The notes beneath the pieces are model-generated. The model saw only the letters and a list, made by a program, of their open reading frames with translations, ran no database searches and was not told where the DNA came from. A DNA stretch of 16,100 nucleotides, taken from the NCBI GenBank assembly GCA_026645635.1, contig JAPKMV010000013.1:1-16100 (forward strand). Reading direction: 5' to 3'. The position numbers and the translations under genes are program-made. Numbering within the stretch: the first letter of the stretch is position 1; every line of letters begins with the position of its first letter. Shown here one piece after another: positions 1-7,536 of the stretch. Source of the stretch: Caldilineaceae bacterium. Its GTDB lineage: Bacteria; Chloroflexota; Anaerolineae; Caldilineales; Caldilineaceae.

Positions 1-781
1 GCAGCCCCACCGGGCGCATGGGGCCAAAGGCCAGCGCCTGCTCCCCGCGCGCAGCCAATGCCTCGATGGGCATACAGCCCTCGAAGTAGCGCTCCAGTTC
101 CTTGTCGGCGCCCTTGAGTTCGATCTTGGGTGCGGTCAGCACGGCCTGCACGAACTGCGCATACTCTTCCCGGTTCAGCGGGCAGTTGATGTAGTCGCCC
201 TCGTCGCTGGATGCGCCGCCCAGGTCGCTGTTGCGGTCGTAGCGGCTCTGGCGAAAGGCGATGCTCATGTCGATGGAACTGGCCACGACGATAGGCGCCA
301 TCGCGTCGTAGAAATAGAGATGGCGCTCGCCCGTCAGCGCCTGGATCTGCGCGGTGAGCGCGGGGCTGGTAAGCGGGCCGGTGGCGATGATGACCGGCCC
401 GTCGGGGATCGCGGTCACTTCCTCCCGGTGCACCGTGATGAGCGGGTGGCCGTGGATGCGTTCAGTGATCTCTGCGCTGAATTCCTCGCGGCTGACGGCC
501 AGCGCGGCGCCCGCGGGCAGCGCGTGATTGAAGGCCGTGGCGATGACCAGGCTGCCCAGGCGCGTCAGTTCCTGCTTGAGGATGCCCAGCGCGCGGTCGG
601 GCAGGGTGCTGCCCATGGAGTTGCTGCAGACCAGCTCGGCCAGCCGGTCGGTGACATGGGCTTCGGTGCTGCGCTGCGGGCGCATCTCGTAGAGATGAAC
701 CGGGACGCCGCGGCTGGCGATCTGCCAGGCGGCCTCCGTGCCCGCCAGCCCGCCGCCGATGATGGTGACGCGCTCGGTCAT
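1..781 (-). CDS. trmFO: TrmFO, folate/FAD-dependent tRNA (uracil-54-C5)-methyltransferase (partial, C-terminus off window)
   Basis: Known role of the family: it transfers a methylene group from methylenetetrahydrofolate to U54 of tRNA, using FAD, to make ribothymidine in the T-loop. It is cytosolic. The 260 visible codons begin with an FAD-binding Rossmann motif (IIGGGLAG, about residues 7-14). They continue with the TrmFO hallmark VCSNS around residue 52, then NCPLNREEY and [14 protein letters not shown], and stop at GPMRPVGL, all typical of the family. The gene runs off the left edge, so roughly the last 40% is missing. The ATG at 781-779 overlaps the stop of the Nudix gene as ATGA (778-781), which indicates translational coupling. 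It is the last visible member of a proS-dtxR-nudix-trmFO run. The identification is firm. GidA/MnmG is a distant relative but lacks these cysteine motifs. Confidence 0.95.
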   Translation of the reverse strand, partial: MTERVTIIGGGLAGTEAAWQIASRGVPVHLYEMRPQRSTEAHVTDRLAELVCSNSMGSTLPDRALGILKQELTRLGSLVIATAFNHALPAGAALAVSREEFSAEITERIHGHPLITVHREEVTAIPDGPVIIATGPLTSPALTAQIQALTGERHLYFYDAMAPIVVASSIDMSIAFRQSRYDRNSDLGGASSDEGDYINCPLNREEYAQFVQAVLTAPKIELKGADKELERYFEGCMPIEALAARGEQALAFGPMRPVGL

Positions 782-1212
782 GGCTGCTGTCGGCGCCGGC
801 GGTGAGCGGCCGCCGCGCGGTGAGCGAATTCCTGCTCCGCGGGGAAGGTGAGCTGCGCTGCGGCTTCGGCGAAGGTGACCCAACGCGGCTTGAACTGCTG
901 CGCATCCTTGGCCGGCTGCTTCATGCGGCGCGGGCTGCGCAGGTCCATGAGGAAATAGTGTTCGGTGCGCACCACATGGTCGCCAAGCAGATCGAACTCG
1001 ACGATCTGCTCGCCCAGATCGGCCACTACGGCCAGGTCAGCGTAGCCGCTCTCTTCCTGCGTCTCGCGCACCGCGGTGGCAGCCAGATCTTCGCCGGCTT
1101 CCACATGGCCTTTGGGCAGGCGCACCTCGCTGCGTTCGGGCCGGTCGAGAACCAACATGCGCTCGCCGTCGACCACCACGCCGCCGGCAGCCGTGTAGTG
1201 ATGCTCAGCCAT
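778..1212 (-). CDS. Nudix hydrolase family protein
   Basis: A small hydrolase of nucleoside diphosphates linked to another moiety. The true substrate cannot be read from sequence. A perfect Nudix box (G-x5-E-x7-RE-x-x-EE-x-G) spans residues 35-57, from GHVEAGE to REtQEEsGY, and carries the metal-binding glutamates. The protein is 144 residues, normal for a single-domain Nudix enzyme. The start at 1212 is preferred over an upstream in-frame ATG at 1236, because GAGGAGG lies 6 bases before it and the domain begins there (YTAAGGVVV). It overlaps the DtxR-type gene by 8 bases and its TGA overlaps the trmFO ATG, so all three are probably translated together. The C-terminus is rich in Ala, Arg and His and looks unstructured. 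A diadenosine-polyphosphate or oxidised-nucleotide clean-up role is possible but is only a guess. Confidence 0.9.
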   Translation of the reverse strand: MAEHHYTAAGGVVVDGERMLVLDRPERSEVRLPKGHVEAGEDLAATAVRETQEESGYADLAVVADLGEQIVEFDLLGDHVVRTEHYFLMDLRSPRRMKQPAKDAQQFKPRWVTFAEAAAQLTFPAEQEFAHRAAAAHRRRRQQP

Positions 1213-1921
1213 GTGCGGCCTCCTCGCAATAGACATAGAGTTTGGCGGCCAGTTCGCTGCCGATCACCTGGGTGGCAAGCGGCTGTGCTGTCTGGCCGTT
1301 GAAAAGGTCGAGCGTGACCGGGCCGTTGAAGGGCGCCAGGTCGATCAGGCGCAGGGTGCGCCCCGGCTCCAGCGCCAATTGGCTCAAGTAGCGCAGCACG
1401 CGGGCGTCGTTGCTGGCGACGCGGCGCAGCACACCCGTCTGGCCGGGCGTCATCTCCGGCACGGCGACCAGTGTCTCCGCCGGCAGTGCGCCATCTTTGC
1501 GCGGGATGGGGTCGCCGTGGGGGCAGTGGGTGGGATAGCCGCAGATGCGCTCCATGCGCTCCTCGAACGCCGCGCTGATGGCATGTTCAAGGCGGTGCGC
1601 CTCTACAGACACCTGGTCCCAGGTGAAGCCCATCGTGTTGACCAGAAAGACCTCCAGCAGCCGGTGCCGGCGCACGAGCTGCAGCGCAGCCAACCGACCC
1701 TGCTCGGTGAGCATGATCCCGTCCACATTGGAGCGCTCGACAAAGCCCGACTCCTCCAGCCGCTTGAGCATACTGCTGGCCGCGGCCGCGGAGACGCACA
1801 TCTTCTCGGCCAACGCCGAGGTCGTCACCCGCTCCTGGCTGCTGTCACCATTGCCCAGCCTGTAGATGGCTGCCAGATAGTCCAACATGCCATCGGTTGT
1901 AATGCCGCAGAAAGTCTTCAT
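1205..1921 (-). CDS. DtxR/MntR-family metal-dependent transcriptional regulator
   Basis: These proteins bind Fe(II) or Mn(II) and then repress metal-uptake genes as dimers. This 238-residue protein has an N-terminal winged helix (about 12-75, with the helix-turn-helix at TTSALAEKMCVSAAAASSML) and a dimerisation/metal domain (about 78-128). It ends in an FeoA/SH3-like domain (about 153-230). The linker THCPHGDPIP is characteristic of the family. Likely metal ligands are Asp14, as in MntR Asp8, then His86, Glu90, Glu112 and His113. The position of DtxR Cys102/MntR Glu99 is His109, and MntR Glu11 corresponds to Ala, so the ligand set is mixed. The start is uncertain because there is no good Shine-Dalgarno before 1921; Met12 is an alternative. 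It sits 15 bases after proS and overlaps the Nudix gene. No metal transporter is in view, so its target is unknown. Confidence 0.88.
   Translation of the reverse strand: MKTFCGITTDGMLDYLAAIYRLGNGDSSQERVTTSALAEKMCVSAAAASSMLKRLEESGFVERSNVDGIMLTEQGRLAALQLVRRHRLLEVFLVNTMGFTWDQVSVEAHRLEHAISAAFEERMERICGYPTHCPHGDPIPRKDGALPAETLVAVPEMTPGQTGVLRRVASNDARVLRYLSQLALEPGRTLRLIDLAPFNGPVTLDLFNGQTAQPLATQVIGSELAAKLYVYCEEAAHG
1219..1225 (-). promoter_or_regulatory. Shine-Dalgarno site of the Nudix gene
   Basis: On the minus strand the sequence reads GAGGAGG, 6 bases before the ATG at 1212-1210. It lies inside the end of the upstream regulator gene. It decides for the 144-residue start over the longer in-frame alternative at 1236. 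Confidence 0.75.
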
Positions 1922-1925
1922 CGAA

Positions 1926-1933
1926 TAGATCTA
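1926..1933. other. 8-bp palindrome between proS and the DtxR-type gene
   Basis: TAGATCTA is a perfect palindrome inside the 15-base gap just before the regulator's start codon. It is much shorter than a classical DtxR/MntR operator. It may be chance and is recorded only because the downstream gene encodes a regulator. Confidence 0.15.
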
Positions 1934-1936
1934 GCT

Positions 1937-3718
1937 CTACTCCGCCAGCACCCGCTCCACTACGCGCGCCTGGATGCGCTCATGCTCGTCGGCGATCAGA
2001 TCCCACACGTCGTCGACCAGGGTGTCTACGGCAAACTCGGCGGTTTCGCCGTTGCGCCGCAGTTTCATCTCCACCACGCCACGCTGCAAGCCCTTGCCGC
2101 CCACGGTCAACCGGATCGGAATGCCGATCAGGTCGGCGTCGTTGAACTTGACGCCGGCGCGTTCGTTGCGGTCATCGTAGATCACCTCCACGCCCGCATC
2201 CACCAGGTCGGCGTAGATGCGCTCCGCAGCCGCGGCCACCTCCGGCGTCTTGTCCGTCGCCAGGCTGATCAGCGCGACCTGGTAGGGCGCCACGGTGATC
2301 GGCCATTTGAGGCCGTTTTCGTCGTTGAGGACCTCCGCCAGCACGGCCATCAGCCGGCCCGGCCCGATGCCGTAGGACCCCATGACGATGGGCTTCGACT
2401 CGCCGTTCTCGTCCAGATAGGTGGCGCCCATGGCAATGCTGTATCTGGTGCCCAGTTTGAAGATGTTGCCCACCTCCACCCCGCGGACGGTGCGCAGCGG
2501 CGCGCCGCAGGTGGGGCAGCCGTCGCCGTCGGACGCGGCCACCAGGTCGAGCACGCGGTCGGCGGTGTAGTCGCGGCCGTAGTTGGTGTTGCGCAGGTGA
2601 TAGCCCTCGCGGTTGGCGCCCGCCACCAGGTTCGGGCTGGCCGCCACCAGGTCGTCCACCAGCAGCAGCACCTGGCTGCGGTCGATGCCGATGGGTGAGC
2701 CGTAGCCGGGCGTGGCGCCGATGGCCAGGATCTCCTCCGTCACCGCGGGGCGCAGCCGCCGCGCCTTGATGGCGTTGGTCAGCTTGGTCTCGTTCAGTTC
2801 CATGTCCCCGCGCACGACGGCGAAGACAAACTGATCCTTGGGTTGCCCGTCGGGTCCCTCGACTGTGGCAATCTGGAAGATGGCCTTCGCGGTCTGGCTC
2901 TCCGGGATGCCCAGGAACGCGGCCAGCGCGGCAATGGTCTCGACGTGGGGCGTGGCGACTTCTTCCAGCGGCAGCGGCGCCTCCGTGGGGGGGGCGGGCT
3001 TGCGGAACGCGGCCACCTGGCGGTTGGCGCTGTAGCCGCACGCGTCGCAGATCACCAGCGTGTCCTCGCCGATGCCCGTGAGCGCCATGAACTCGTGGGC
3101 CATGCTCCCGCCCATCATGCCGGTGTCGCTGGCCACGGCAACGGTGTCCAGGCCGCAGCGGTCGAAGATGTTGAAATAGGCCTGATAGAGCTTGGGGTAG
3201 TAGGCGTTGATGCCGGCCTCGTCGCGGTCGAAGGTGTAGGCGTCCTTCATCGTGAACTCGCGCACGCGGATCAGCCCGGCGCGGGGCCGCGGCTCGTCGC
3301 GGAACTTGGTCTGGATCTGGTAGAGCATCACCGGCAGTTGGCGGTAGCTGCTGATGAACTTGGCCGCCAGCTCGGCCATGATTTCCTCGTGGGTCATGCC
3401 CAGGCACATGTCGCGACCGTTGCGGTCCTTGAGGCGCGCCATGTCGCTGCCGATCTCGTACCAGCGGCGGCTGCGCTGCCAGATCTCGGCGGGGTGCACC
3501 ATGGGCAGGGTGACTTCCTGGCCGCCGATGGCGTCCATTTCCTCGCGGATGATATCCTCGATCTTGTGTTTGATGCGCTGCGCCAGCGGCAAGATGTCGA
3601 AGATGCCGGCGGCGATCTGGTGGATCATGCCGGCGCGCAGCATCAACTGGTGGCTGACGGTGTCGGCGTCGGCGGGCACTTCACGGAGCGTCTGGAAAAA
3701 CATTCTGGACATGCGCAT
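1937..3718 (-). CDS. proS: Prolyl-tRNA synthetase, bacterial type with editing domain
   Basis: Charges tRNA-Pro with proline using ATP; essential and cytosolic. The protein is 593 residues, slightly longer than typical (about 565-575). The class II catalytic core holds motif 2 at about 139-161 (RDEPRPRAGLIRVREF) and motif 3 at about 447-460 (GSYGIGPGRL). Between them, at about 255-390, is the inserted YbaK-like domain that in this family removes misacylated Ala-tRNA-Pro. Two CxxC pairs flank the insertion (CDAC at 224-227 and CPTC at 401-404) and could form a zinc knuckle. The anticodon-binding domain follows from about 475. The ATG at 3718 is chosen; a second at 3712 is possible, and both have only a weak Shine-Dalgarno (GCGAGA). 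It is followed after 15 bases by the DtxR-type gene and preceded by a large hairpin repeat. Confidence 0.97.
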   Translation of the reverse strand: MRMSRMFFQTLREVPADADTVSHQLMLRAGMIHQIAAGIFDILPLAQRIKHKIEDIIREEMDAIGGQEVTLPMVHPAEIWQRSRRWYEIGSDMARLKDRNGRDMCLGMTHEEIMAELAAKFISSYRQLPVMLYQIQTKFRDEPRPRAGLIRVREFTMKDAYTFDRDEAGINAYYPKLYQAYFNIFDRCGLDTVAVASDTGMMGGSMAHEFMALTGIGEDTLVICDACGYSANRQVAAFRKPAPPTEAPLPLEEVATPHVETIAALAAFLGIPESQTAKAIFQIATVEGPDGQPKDQFVFAVVRGDMELNETKLTNAIKARRLRPAVTEEILAIGATPGYGSPIGIDRSQVLLLVDDLVAASPNLVAGANREGYHLRNTNYGRDYTADRVLDLVAASDGDGCPTCGAPLRTVRGVEVGNIFKLGTRYSIAMGATYLDENGESKPIVMGSYGIGPGRLMAVLAEVLNDENGLKWPITVAPYQVALISLATDKTPEVAAAAERIYADLVDAGVEVIYDDRNERAGVKFNDADLIGIPIRLTVGGKGLQRGVVEMKLRRNGETAEFAVDTLVDDVWDLIADEHERIQARVVERVLAE

Positions 3719-3757
3719 AAGCGGTTTTCTCGCAGTCTATCTCGATGGTTTTGATAT

Positions 3758-3869
3758 GGGACACAGAGGTCACGGAGATGGCACGGAGAGCACGGAGAGG
3801 AAACAGAGCGTCAATTACTCTCTGTTCTCTCCGCGTCCTCTGTGCAATCTCTGCGCCCTCTGTGACCCG
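3758..3869. repeat. Hairpin repeat A (arms of CAGAG/CGGAG units)
   Basis: Long imperfect inverted repeat. Left arm about 3758-3809, right arm about 3820-3869, loop about ten bases. Each arm has five copies of a CAGAG/CGGAG core spaced 9 or 11 bases apart. The purine-rich arm comes first on either strand. It begins about 5 bases after the stop of the thioredoxin-like gene (read on the minus strand), 40 bases before proS. No U-run follows, so it is not a classical intrinsic terminator. Together with 3719-3757, where I see no promoter, it fills the gap. Confidence 0.85.
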
Positions 3870-3873
3870 CTTT

Positions 3874-4269
3874 CTATAGATACCGTTCGACCCGGGCCTT
3901 GATCTCCTCGTAGGGAGCGACGCCGACGATGCGGTCGATCTCCTCGCCCGCACGCAGGATCAGCAGCGTCGGCAGCCCCATGACGCCGTAGCGTTCGGAT
4001 GTGGCTGGATTCTCGTCCACATCCAGCGCAGCGACCAGCAATTGATCGGCGAAATCCGTCGCCAGAAACTCCACGTAGGCGGACATCACTTTGCACGGCT
4101 CGCACCACTCGGCCCAACAATCGACGATTGCCGGCAGTTCGCTGGCCCCGACCACGGCGTCGAAATCGGCGTCGGTCACATCGACCACCAGCGACACAGC
4201 GCTGGCCTGCGCAGCGATTGGCGCCGCCGCCGGCACACCACCGAATAACTTGCGCACCTTGTCGAACAT
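3874..4269 (-). CDS. Thioredoxin-like protein with WCEPC active site
   Basis: A thiol-disulfide oxidoreductase of the thioredoxin fold, 131 residues. The redox motif WCEPC is at residues 55-59, with Glu where canonical thioredoxin has Gly (WCGPC). The cis-proline is Pro100 (GLPTLL), and the buried acidic residue is Asp50. About 25 N-terminal residues precede the fold. They begin basic (MFDKVRKLFGG) and then are Ala-rich, without a convincing signal peptide, so the protein is probably cytosolic. The ATG at 4269 has a strong GGAGG five bases upstream. It lies between hairpin repeats B and A, downstream of the EcsC-like gene on the same strand. The changed xP dipeptide should shift redox potential, but its client is unknown. 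It could be a general thioredoxin or a specialised one. Confidence 0.88.
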   Translation of the reverse strand: MFDKVRKLFGGVPAAAPIAAQASAVSLVVDVTDADFDAVVGASELPAIVDCWAEWCEPCKVMSAYVEFLATDFADQLLVAALDVDENPATSERYGVMGLPTLLILRAGEEIDRIVGVAPYEEIKARVERYL

Positions 4270-4280
4270 GATCGCCTCCG

Positions 4281-4363
4281 AGAATGCGGAATGTGGAATG
4301 ATGAATACGGAATCGGTGAGGCGTCAATTATTCCGCATTCCGCATTCTACATTCATCATTCCC
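4281..4363. repeat. Hairpin repeat B (GAATNNN heptamer arms)
   Basis: Imperfect inverted repeat. Left arm 4281-4313 is a strict heptamer array (GAATGCG, GAATGTG, GAATGAT, GAATACG, GAAT). Right arm, about 4331-4363, is its complement with the same period. About 25 of 33 positions pair, with a loop of about 17 bases. The right arm runs into the EcsC-like gene and supplies its TGA stop (4358-4356, within GAATGAT). It covers nearly all of the 86-base gap up to the thioredoxin-like gene. Confidence 0.87.
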
Positions 4364-5150
4364 CCTGCTCTCGCCGAAACCGCTGCCGAATGCCCGCCGC
4401 CGTGCGCTGGGCCAGGCGACCGGTGGCGTCGCGCATCTGGACAAGCCGGTCCCCCACCAGGGCGCCGAAGGCGGTCATCACGTCGGCCAGCCAGCCCACC
4501 AGCTTGCGCTCATCCACACCGGTGACGGCGCGGAAGGTGGAGTCCCAGTCGCCGACCGCGTCCGGCCCCAGGGCGAAGTAGGCGTTGGCGCGCTTGCCGA
4601 TGGCGTAGGTCGTCAAGATGTTGGCGCCTGCGGAGATGGCAACGCCAAAGAAAGGAATCGCCTTGACGATGAAGCGCCCGGCCATGCGCTCCGCCGCCTT
4701 TTCCGCCAGCTTGCGGCTGGCCTGGTTGACCAGCCGTTCGGCGCCCATGTTGACACCGGTGACGATGAGGAGCGCGTTGCGGTTCTCGCGGTGGCTGGGC
4801 GCATGGCCGTGGGCCGCGGCGATCTCCAGCACCAATTCCGACTGGAGGCGCAGCGTCACGCCGACATCGGTTGCGACGCCGATGGTGAAGGAAGCGATGG
4901 TTCCAAAGCCGGGAATCAACGCCGCAGCCGATGTGGCCGCACCGACCATGCCCGCCTGCATCGCCTTCTGCTTGATCAACTGCTCGACCAGTTCCTCAGT
5001 GGTGGCGTGAGGCTGGCGCGCCCGCAGTTCATCGACGCGCTTGCTGGCGGCGGTGGCGTCGGCGTCAGACACCGTGCGCAGCGTCTTGTCGACGATGGTT
5101 TCCAGCGCCGTCGGCGGTGGGGTGTTGTCACGTTGGATTTCATCGGTCAC
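4356..5150 (-). CDS. EcsC-like / DUF697-like membrane-associated protein
   Basis: 264 residues, biochemical function unknown. The first 60 residues are polar and charged. A glycine- and alanine-rich hydrophobic stretch at about 66-97, including ALIPGFGTIASFTIG, is followed by DVGVTLRLQSELVLEIA. This resembles the conserved core of EcsC-family proteins. A second hydrophobic stretch lies at about 161-186 (FIVKAIPFFGVAISAG). The tail is amphipathic and basic. It probably associates with or crosses the membrane. The start is GTG at 5150, supported by GAGGTG 4 bases upstream; no in-frame ATG lies nearby. It starts 20 bases after the osmC-like stop, so the two are likely co-transcribed. Its last codons and stop lie inside hairpin repeat B, so the repeat may have altered the original C-terminus. 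The family assignment is moderate. Confidence 0.7.
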   Translation of the reverse strand: MTDEIQRDNTPPPTALETIVDKTLRTVSDADATAASKRVDELRARQPHATTEELVEQLIKQKAMQAGMVGAATSAAALIPGFGTIASFTIGVATDVGVTLRLQSELVLEIAAAHGHAPSHRENRNALLIVTGVNMGAERLVNQASRKLAEKAAERMAGRFIVKAIPFFGVAISAGANILTTYAIGKRANAYFALGPDAVGDWDSTFRAVTGVDERKLVGWLADVMTAFGALVGDRLVQMRDATGRLAQRTAAGIRQRFRREQGE

Positions 5151-5170
5151 GGTTCACCTCATGATCGATA

Positions 5171-5575
5171 TCAGGCCGGCAGAATCTCGTAGGCGTGGGT
5201 GACCTGCGCCACACCCGCAAGGGTGGCCAGCGCGCCGCAGTATTTCTCGACGCTCAGGGCAATCGCACGTTCGACTTTGGCGGCATCGAGACCGTCGCCG
5301 CGGAAGCGATAGAGTACGTGAATCTGCGTCCACGGCTTGGGCTGTTCCTCGCCGCGTGCGCCGGTAATCTCAAGTTCCAGCCCGGCCAGCGGCTGGCGCT
5401 GTTTCTCCAGAATATCGACCACGTCATAGGCGGTGCAGCCGCCCATGCCCAGCAGCAGCATCTGCATGGGGCTGACGCCGGGGCCATCCGTGGGCGACAT
5501 CAGCGCGGTGGCGCCGTTCGAGCCAATTCCCTCAAAGAGCCGATCTTGCGCCCATTTGACGTGTACAGTTGTCAT
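5171..5575 (-). CDS. OsmC family protein (peroxide/thiol stress)
   Basis: Members of the OsmC/Ohr family reduce organic hydroperoxides through two cysteines, though some members have other or unknown roles. This 134-residue protein has both: Cys47 in LLGMGGCTAYDVV and Cys113 in VEKYCGAL. The pattern is closer to the general OsmC (YhfA-like) branch than to Ohr. The start at 5575 is preferred over 5608 because GAGAG sits about 7 bases upstream and the homologous region begins at MTTVHVKW. The gene has a consensus promoter at 5665-5693 and an 80-base leader. It is the first gene of a minus-strand run with the EcsC-like gene. Its thiol chemistry matches the nearby thioredoxin-like gene, which suggests but does not prove a shared redox role. 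Confidence 0.9.
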   Translation of the reverse strand: MTTVHVKWAQDRLFEGIGSNGATALMSPTDGPGVSPMQMLLLGMGGCTAYDVVDILEKQRQPLAGLELEITGARGEEQPKPWTQIHVLYRFRGDGLDAAKVERAIALSVEKYCGALATLAGVAQVTHAYEILPA

Positions 5576-5664
5576 CGCATCACTCTCTTTGCAGCGTCTT
5601 TGTGTCATGAATTTTGCGGATGCGTAGAGATATTACGCCGCAAGACGACAGGCAATATCGTTCC

Positions 5665-5693
5665 AGTATATGTTTACAGTGTGCAGATGTCAA
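5665..5693 (-). promoter_or_regulatory. Consensus sigma70-type promoter for the osmC-like operon
   Basis: On the minus strand, TTGACA (5693-5688) is followed by a 17-base spacer and TATACT (5670-5665). The -35 matches the consensus 6/6, the -10 5/6, and the spacing is optimal. Transcription would begin near 5658, giving a leader of about 83 bases. I see no riboswitch-like fold in the leader. Confidence 0.8.
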
Positions 5694-5701
5694 AGGATGT
5701 G

Positions 5702-5710
5702 TGGTATCAT
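5702..5710 (+). promoter_or_regulatory. Possible extended -10 promoter for the acyl-CoA ligase
   Basis: TGGTATCAT has the TGn extension followed by TATCAT (5705-5710). No good -35 is visible at the usual distance. If used, transcription would begin near 5717, about 70 bases before the ligase start. It lies only 9 bases outside the -35 of the opposing promoter, so the two could compete. Confidence 0.35.
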
Positions 5711-5787
5711 GGCTGTGAGATATCCATAACCGGCCGCTTGCACGGTTTCGTTCTGTCCACTTTCAACCATAATCTAAAGGAGCTGCT

Positions 5788-7536
5788 ATGACCTCCACGT
5801 ATCCCTGGTTGGCAAACTACGAGAAAGGCGTCCCGCCAACAGTCACGATTCCTGACGCGCCCGTCCAGCAGTTGCTGATCGATGCAGCAACCAAATATCC
5901 CGACAAAATTGCCGTGCGCATGGTGTTGAAATATCTCCCTTTGGGGATCGCCGTGCAGGCAAAAATGACCTATCGTGAGTTGAATCGTCAATCGGATCAG
6001 CTTGCCGCGGCCCTGGCGAGCCTGGGTGTTGGCAAAGGCAGCCATGTAGCCATTATGCTGCCCAACATGCCCCAGGAGATTATCGCCTACTACGGCATCC
6101 TCAAGGCCGGTGCGACGATCGTCAACACCAATCCCACTTACCCGGCGCACGAGCTGCAGCCACTCATGCAGCTCGCCGGCGTTGAAACGATCATTACGCT
6201 CAGCGGCCTCTACGACCGAGTGCTCGAAATCCAGCCCAAAACGCCGATCAAGAACATTATCATCACCGACATTCCCGACTACGTGGGCAAGCTCTTCCGC
6301 AATACCGTGGCCAAGACCGTGCGCGCCACCGGCATGATGAAAGAAGTCTCGCCCAAGCCGGGCACCTACTTCTTCAGCGACCTGCTGGCCAAGTCCCCGG
6401 CGAAGGCGCCCGCCGTCGCGTTCGACACCGCCAAAGACAGCGCGGTCTTCCAGTTCACCGGCGGCACCACCGGCCTGCCCAAGGCCGCCGAGCTGACCCA
6501 CCACAACCTGATGGCCAACATCACCCAGGTGCTGGCCTGGGTGCCGTCCCTGAAGCGCGGCGAAGAAAAGGTGCTCTTTGCCCTGCCGGGTTTCCATGTC
6601 TACGGCATGACCGCCGGTCTGCTTTTTGGCACCGCACTCGCCGCCGAGATCGTGATCGTGCCGGACCCGCGCAACACGCCCCACATTCTGGATGTGATCG
6701 CCAAGGAGCGCATCTCGATCTATCCGGGTGTCCCGGCGATGTATATCGCCATCATCAACAATGCCAAGGCTGCCGACTACAACCTGCGTTCGATCAAGGT
6801 CTGTCTGAGCGGCGGGTCGGCGCTGCCCGTGGAAGTGTCGCAGAAGTTCGAGGAGATCACCGGCGGCAAGCTGGTGGAAGCCTTTGGCATGTCCGAATGC
6901 TCGCCGGCGGCGACCATCAACCCGGTCTTTGGCCAGGTGCGCGTGGGTTCCATCGGCGTGCCAATTCCCAGCACAGAGATGGCCATCGTGACGCTGGAGG
7001 CCGACGCCAATGGCAAGTATGGCTTCCTGCCGGTGGGTGAGGAAGGCGAACTGGTCATCCGCGGCCCGCAGGTCATGAAGGGGTACTACAACAACCCCAG
7101 CGAGACAGCCAAGACGATCGACAGCGACGGCTGGCTCCACACGGGCGACATTGCCAAGATGGATGCCGACGGCTACTTCTACATCGTCGACCGCAAGAAA
7201 GACCTCATCATCGCCAGCGGCTACAACATCGTCCCGCGTGAGGTGGAAGAAGTGCTCTTCATGCATCCGAAGGTGATGGAAGCAGCGGTCGTCGGCGTGC
7301 CGGATGCCAAGCGCGGCGAGACGGTCAAGGCATTCGTCGTGATGAAGGAAGGGCAGACTGCCACCGTCGAGGAGATTCGCAACTTCTGCAAGGAAAAACT
7401 CGCGCCCTACAAGGTGCCGACCTTTGTCGAATTCCGCAAGGATCTGCCCAAGACCCAGGTGGGCAAGGTGCTCCGCCGCATGTTGGTCGAGGAAGAAAAG
7501 GCGAAGATCGCAGCGCAAGGGCCGGAGAAGGAATGA
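5788..7536 (+). CDS. AMP-forming acyl-CoA ligase (long-chain fatty acid-CoA ligase-like)
   Basis: Activates a carboxylic acid to its AMP ester and then to the CoA thioester. Fatty acids are the likeliest substrates. All adenylate-forming motifs are present in 582 residues: the phosphate-binding loop TGGTTGLPK (224-232), EAFGMSE (364-370), GWLHTGDIAK (448-457), the hinge region DRKKDLIIASGYN (468-480) and the catalytic lysine Lys560 in TQVGKVLRR. The length and the long linker at 150-220 resemble FadD-type ligases. The ATG at 5788 has AAAGGAG five bases upstream. It stands alone on the plus strand, diverging from the osmC-like operon, and ends against hairpin repeat C. The first 200 bases are less GC-rich than the rest. 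The exact chain-length preference cannot be read from the sequence. Confidence 0.92.
   Translation: MTSTYPWLANYEKGVPPTVTIPDAPVQQLLIDAATKYPDKIAVRMVLKYLPLGIAVQAKMTYRELNRQSDQLAAALASLGVGKGSHVAIMLPNMPQEIIAYYGILKAGATIVNTNPTYPAHELQPLMQLAGVETIITLSGLYDRVLEIQPKTPIKNIIITDIPDYVGKLFRNTVAKTVRATGMMKEVSPKPGTYFFSDLLAKSPAKAPAVAFDTAKDSAVFQFTGGTTGLPKAAELTHHNLMANITQVLAWVPSLKRGEEKVLFALPGFHVYGMTAGLLFGTALAAEIVIVPDPRNTPHILDVIAKERISIYPGVPAMYIAIINNAKAADYNLRSIKVCLSGGSALPVEVSQKFEEITGGKLVEAFGMSECSPAATINPVFGQVRVGSIGVPIPSTEMAIVTLEADANGKYGFLPVGEEGELVIRGPQVMKGYYNNPSETAKTIDSDGWLHTGDIAKMDADGYFYIVDRKKDLIIASGYNIVPREVEEVLFMHPKVMEAAVVGVPDAKRGETVKAFVVMKEGQTATVEEIRNFCKEKLAPYKVPTFVEFRKDLPKTQVGKVLRRMLVEEEKAKIAAQGPEKE

Noticed and set aside
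1211..2698. A 495-codon plus-strand open frame across the DtxR-type gene and proS
   Set aside because: It spans two well-identified genes on the other strand and crosses their boundary. The composition is typical of an antisense shadow.
3758..3869. T-box or other riboswitch before proS
   Set aside because: There is no T-box consensus, specifier loop or terminator alternative. The segment is explained by the tandem-unit hairpin.
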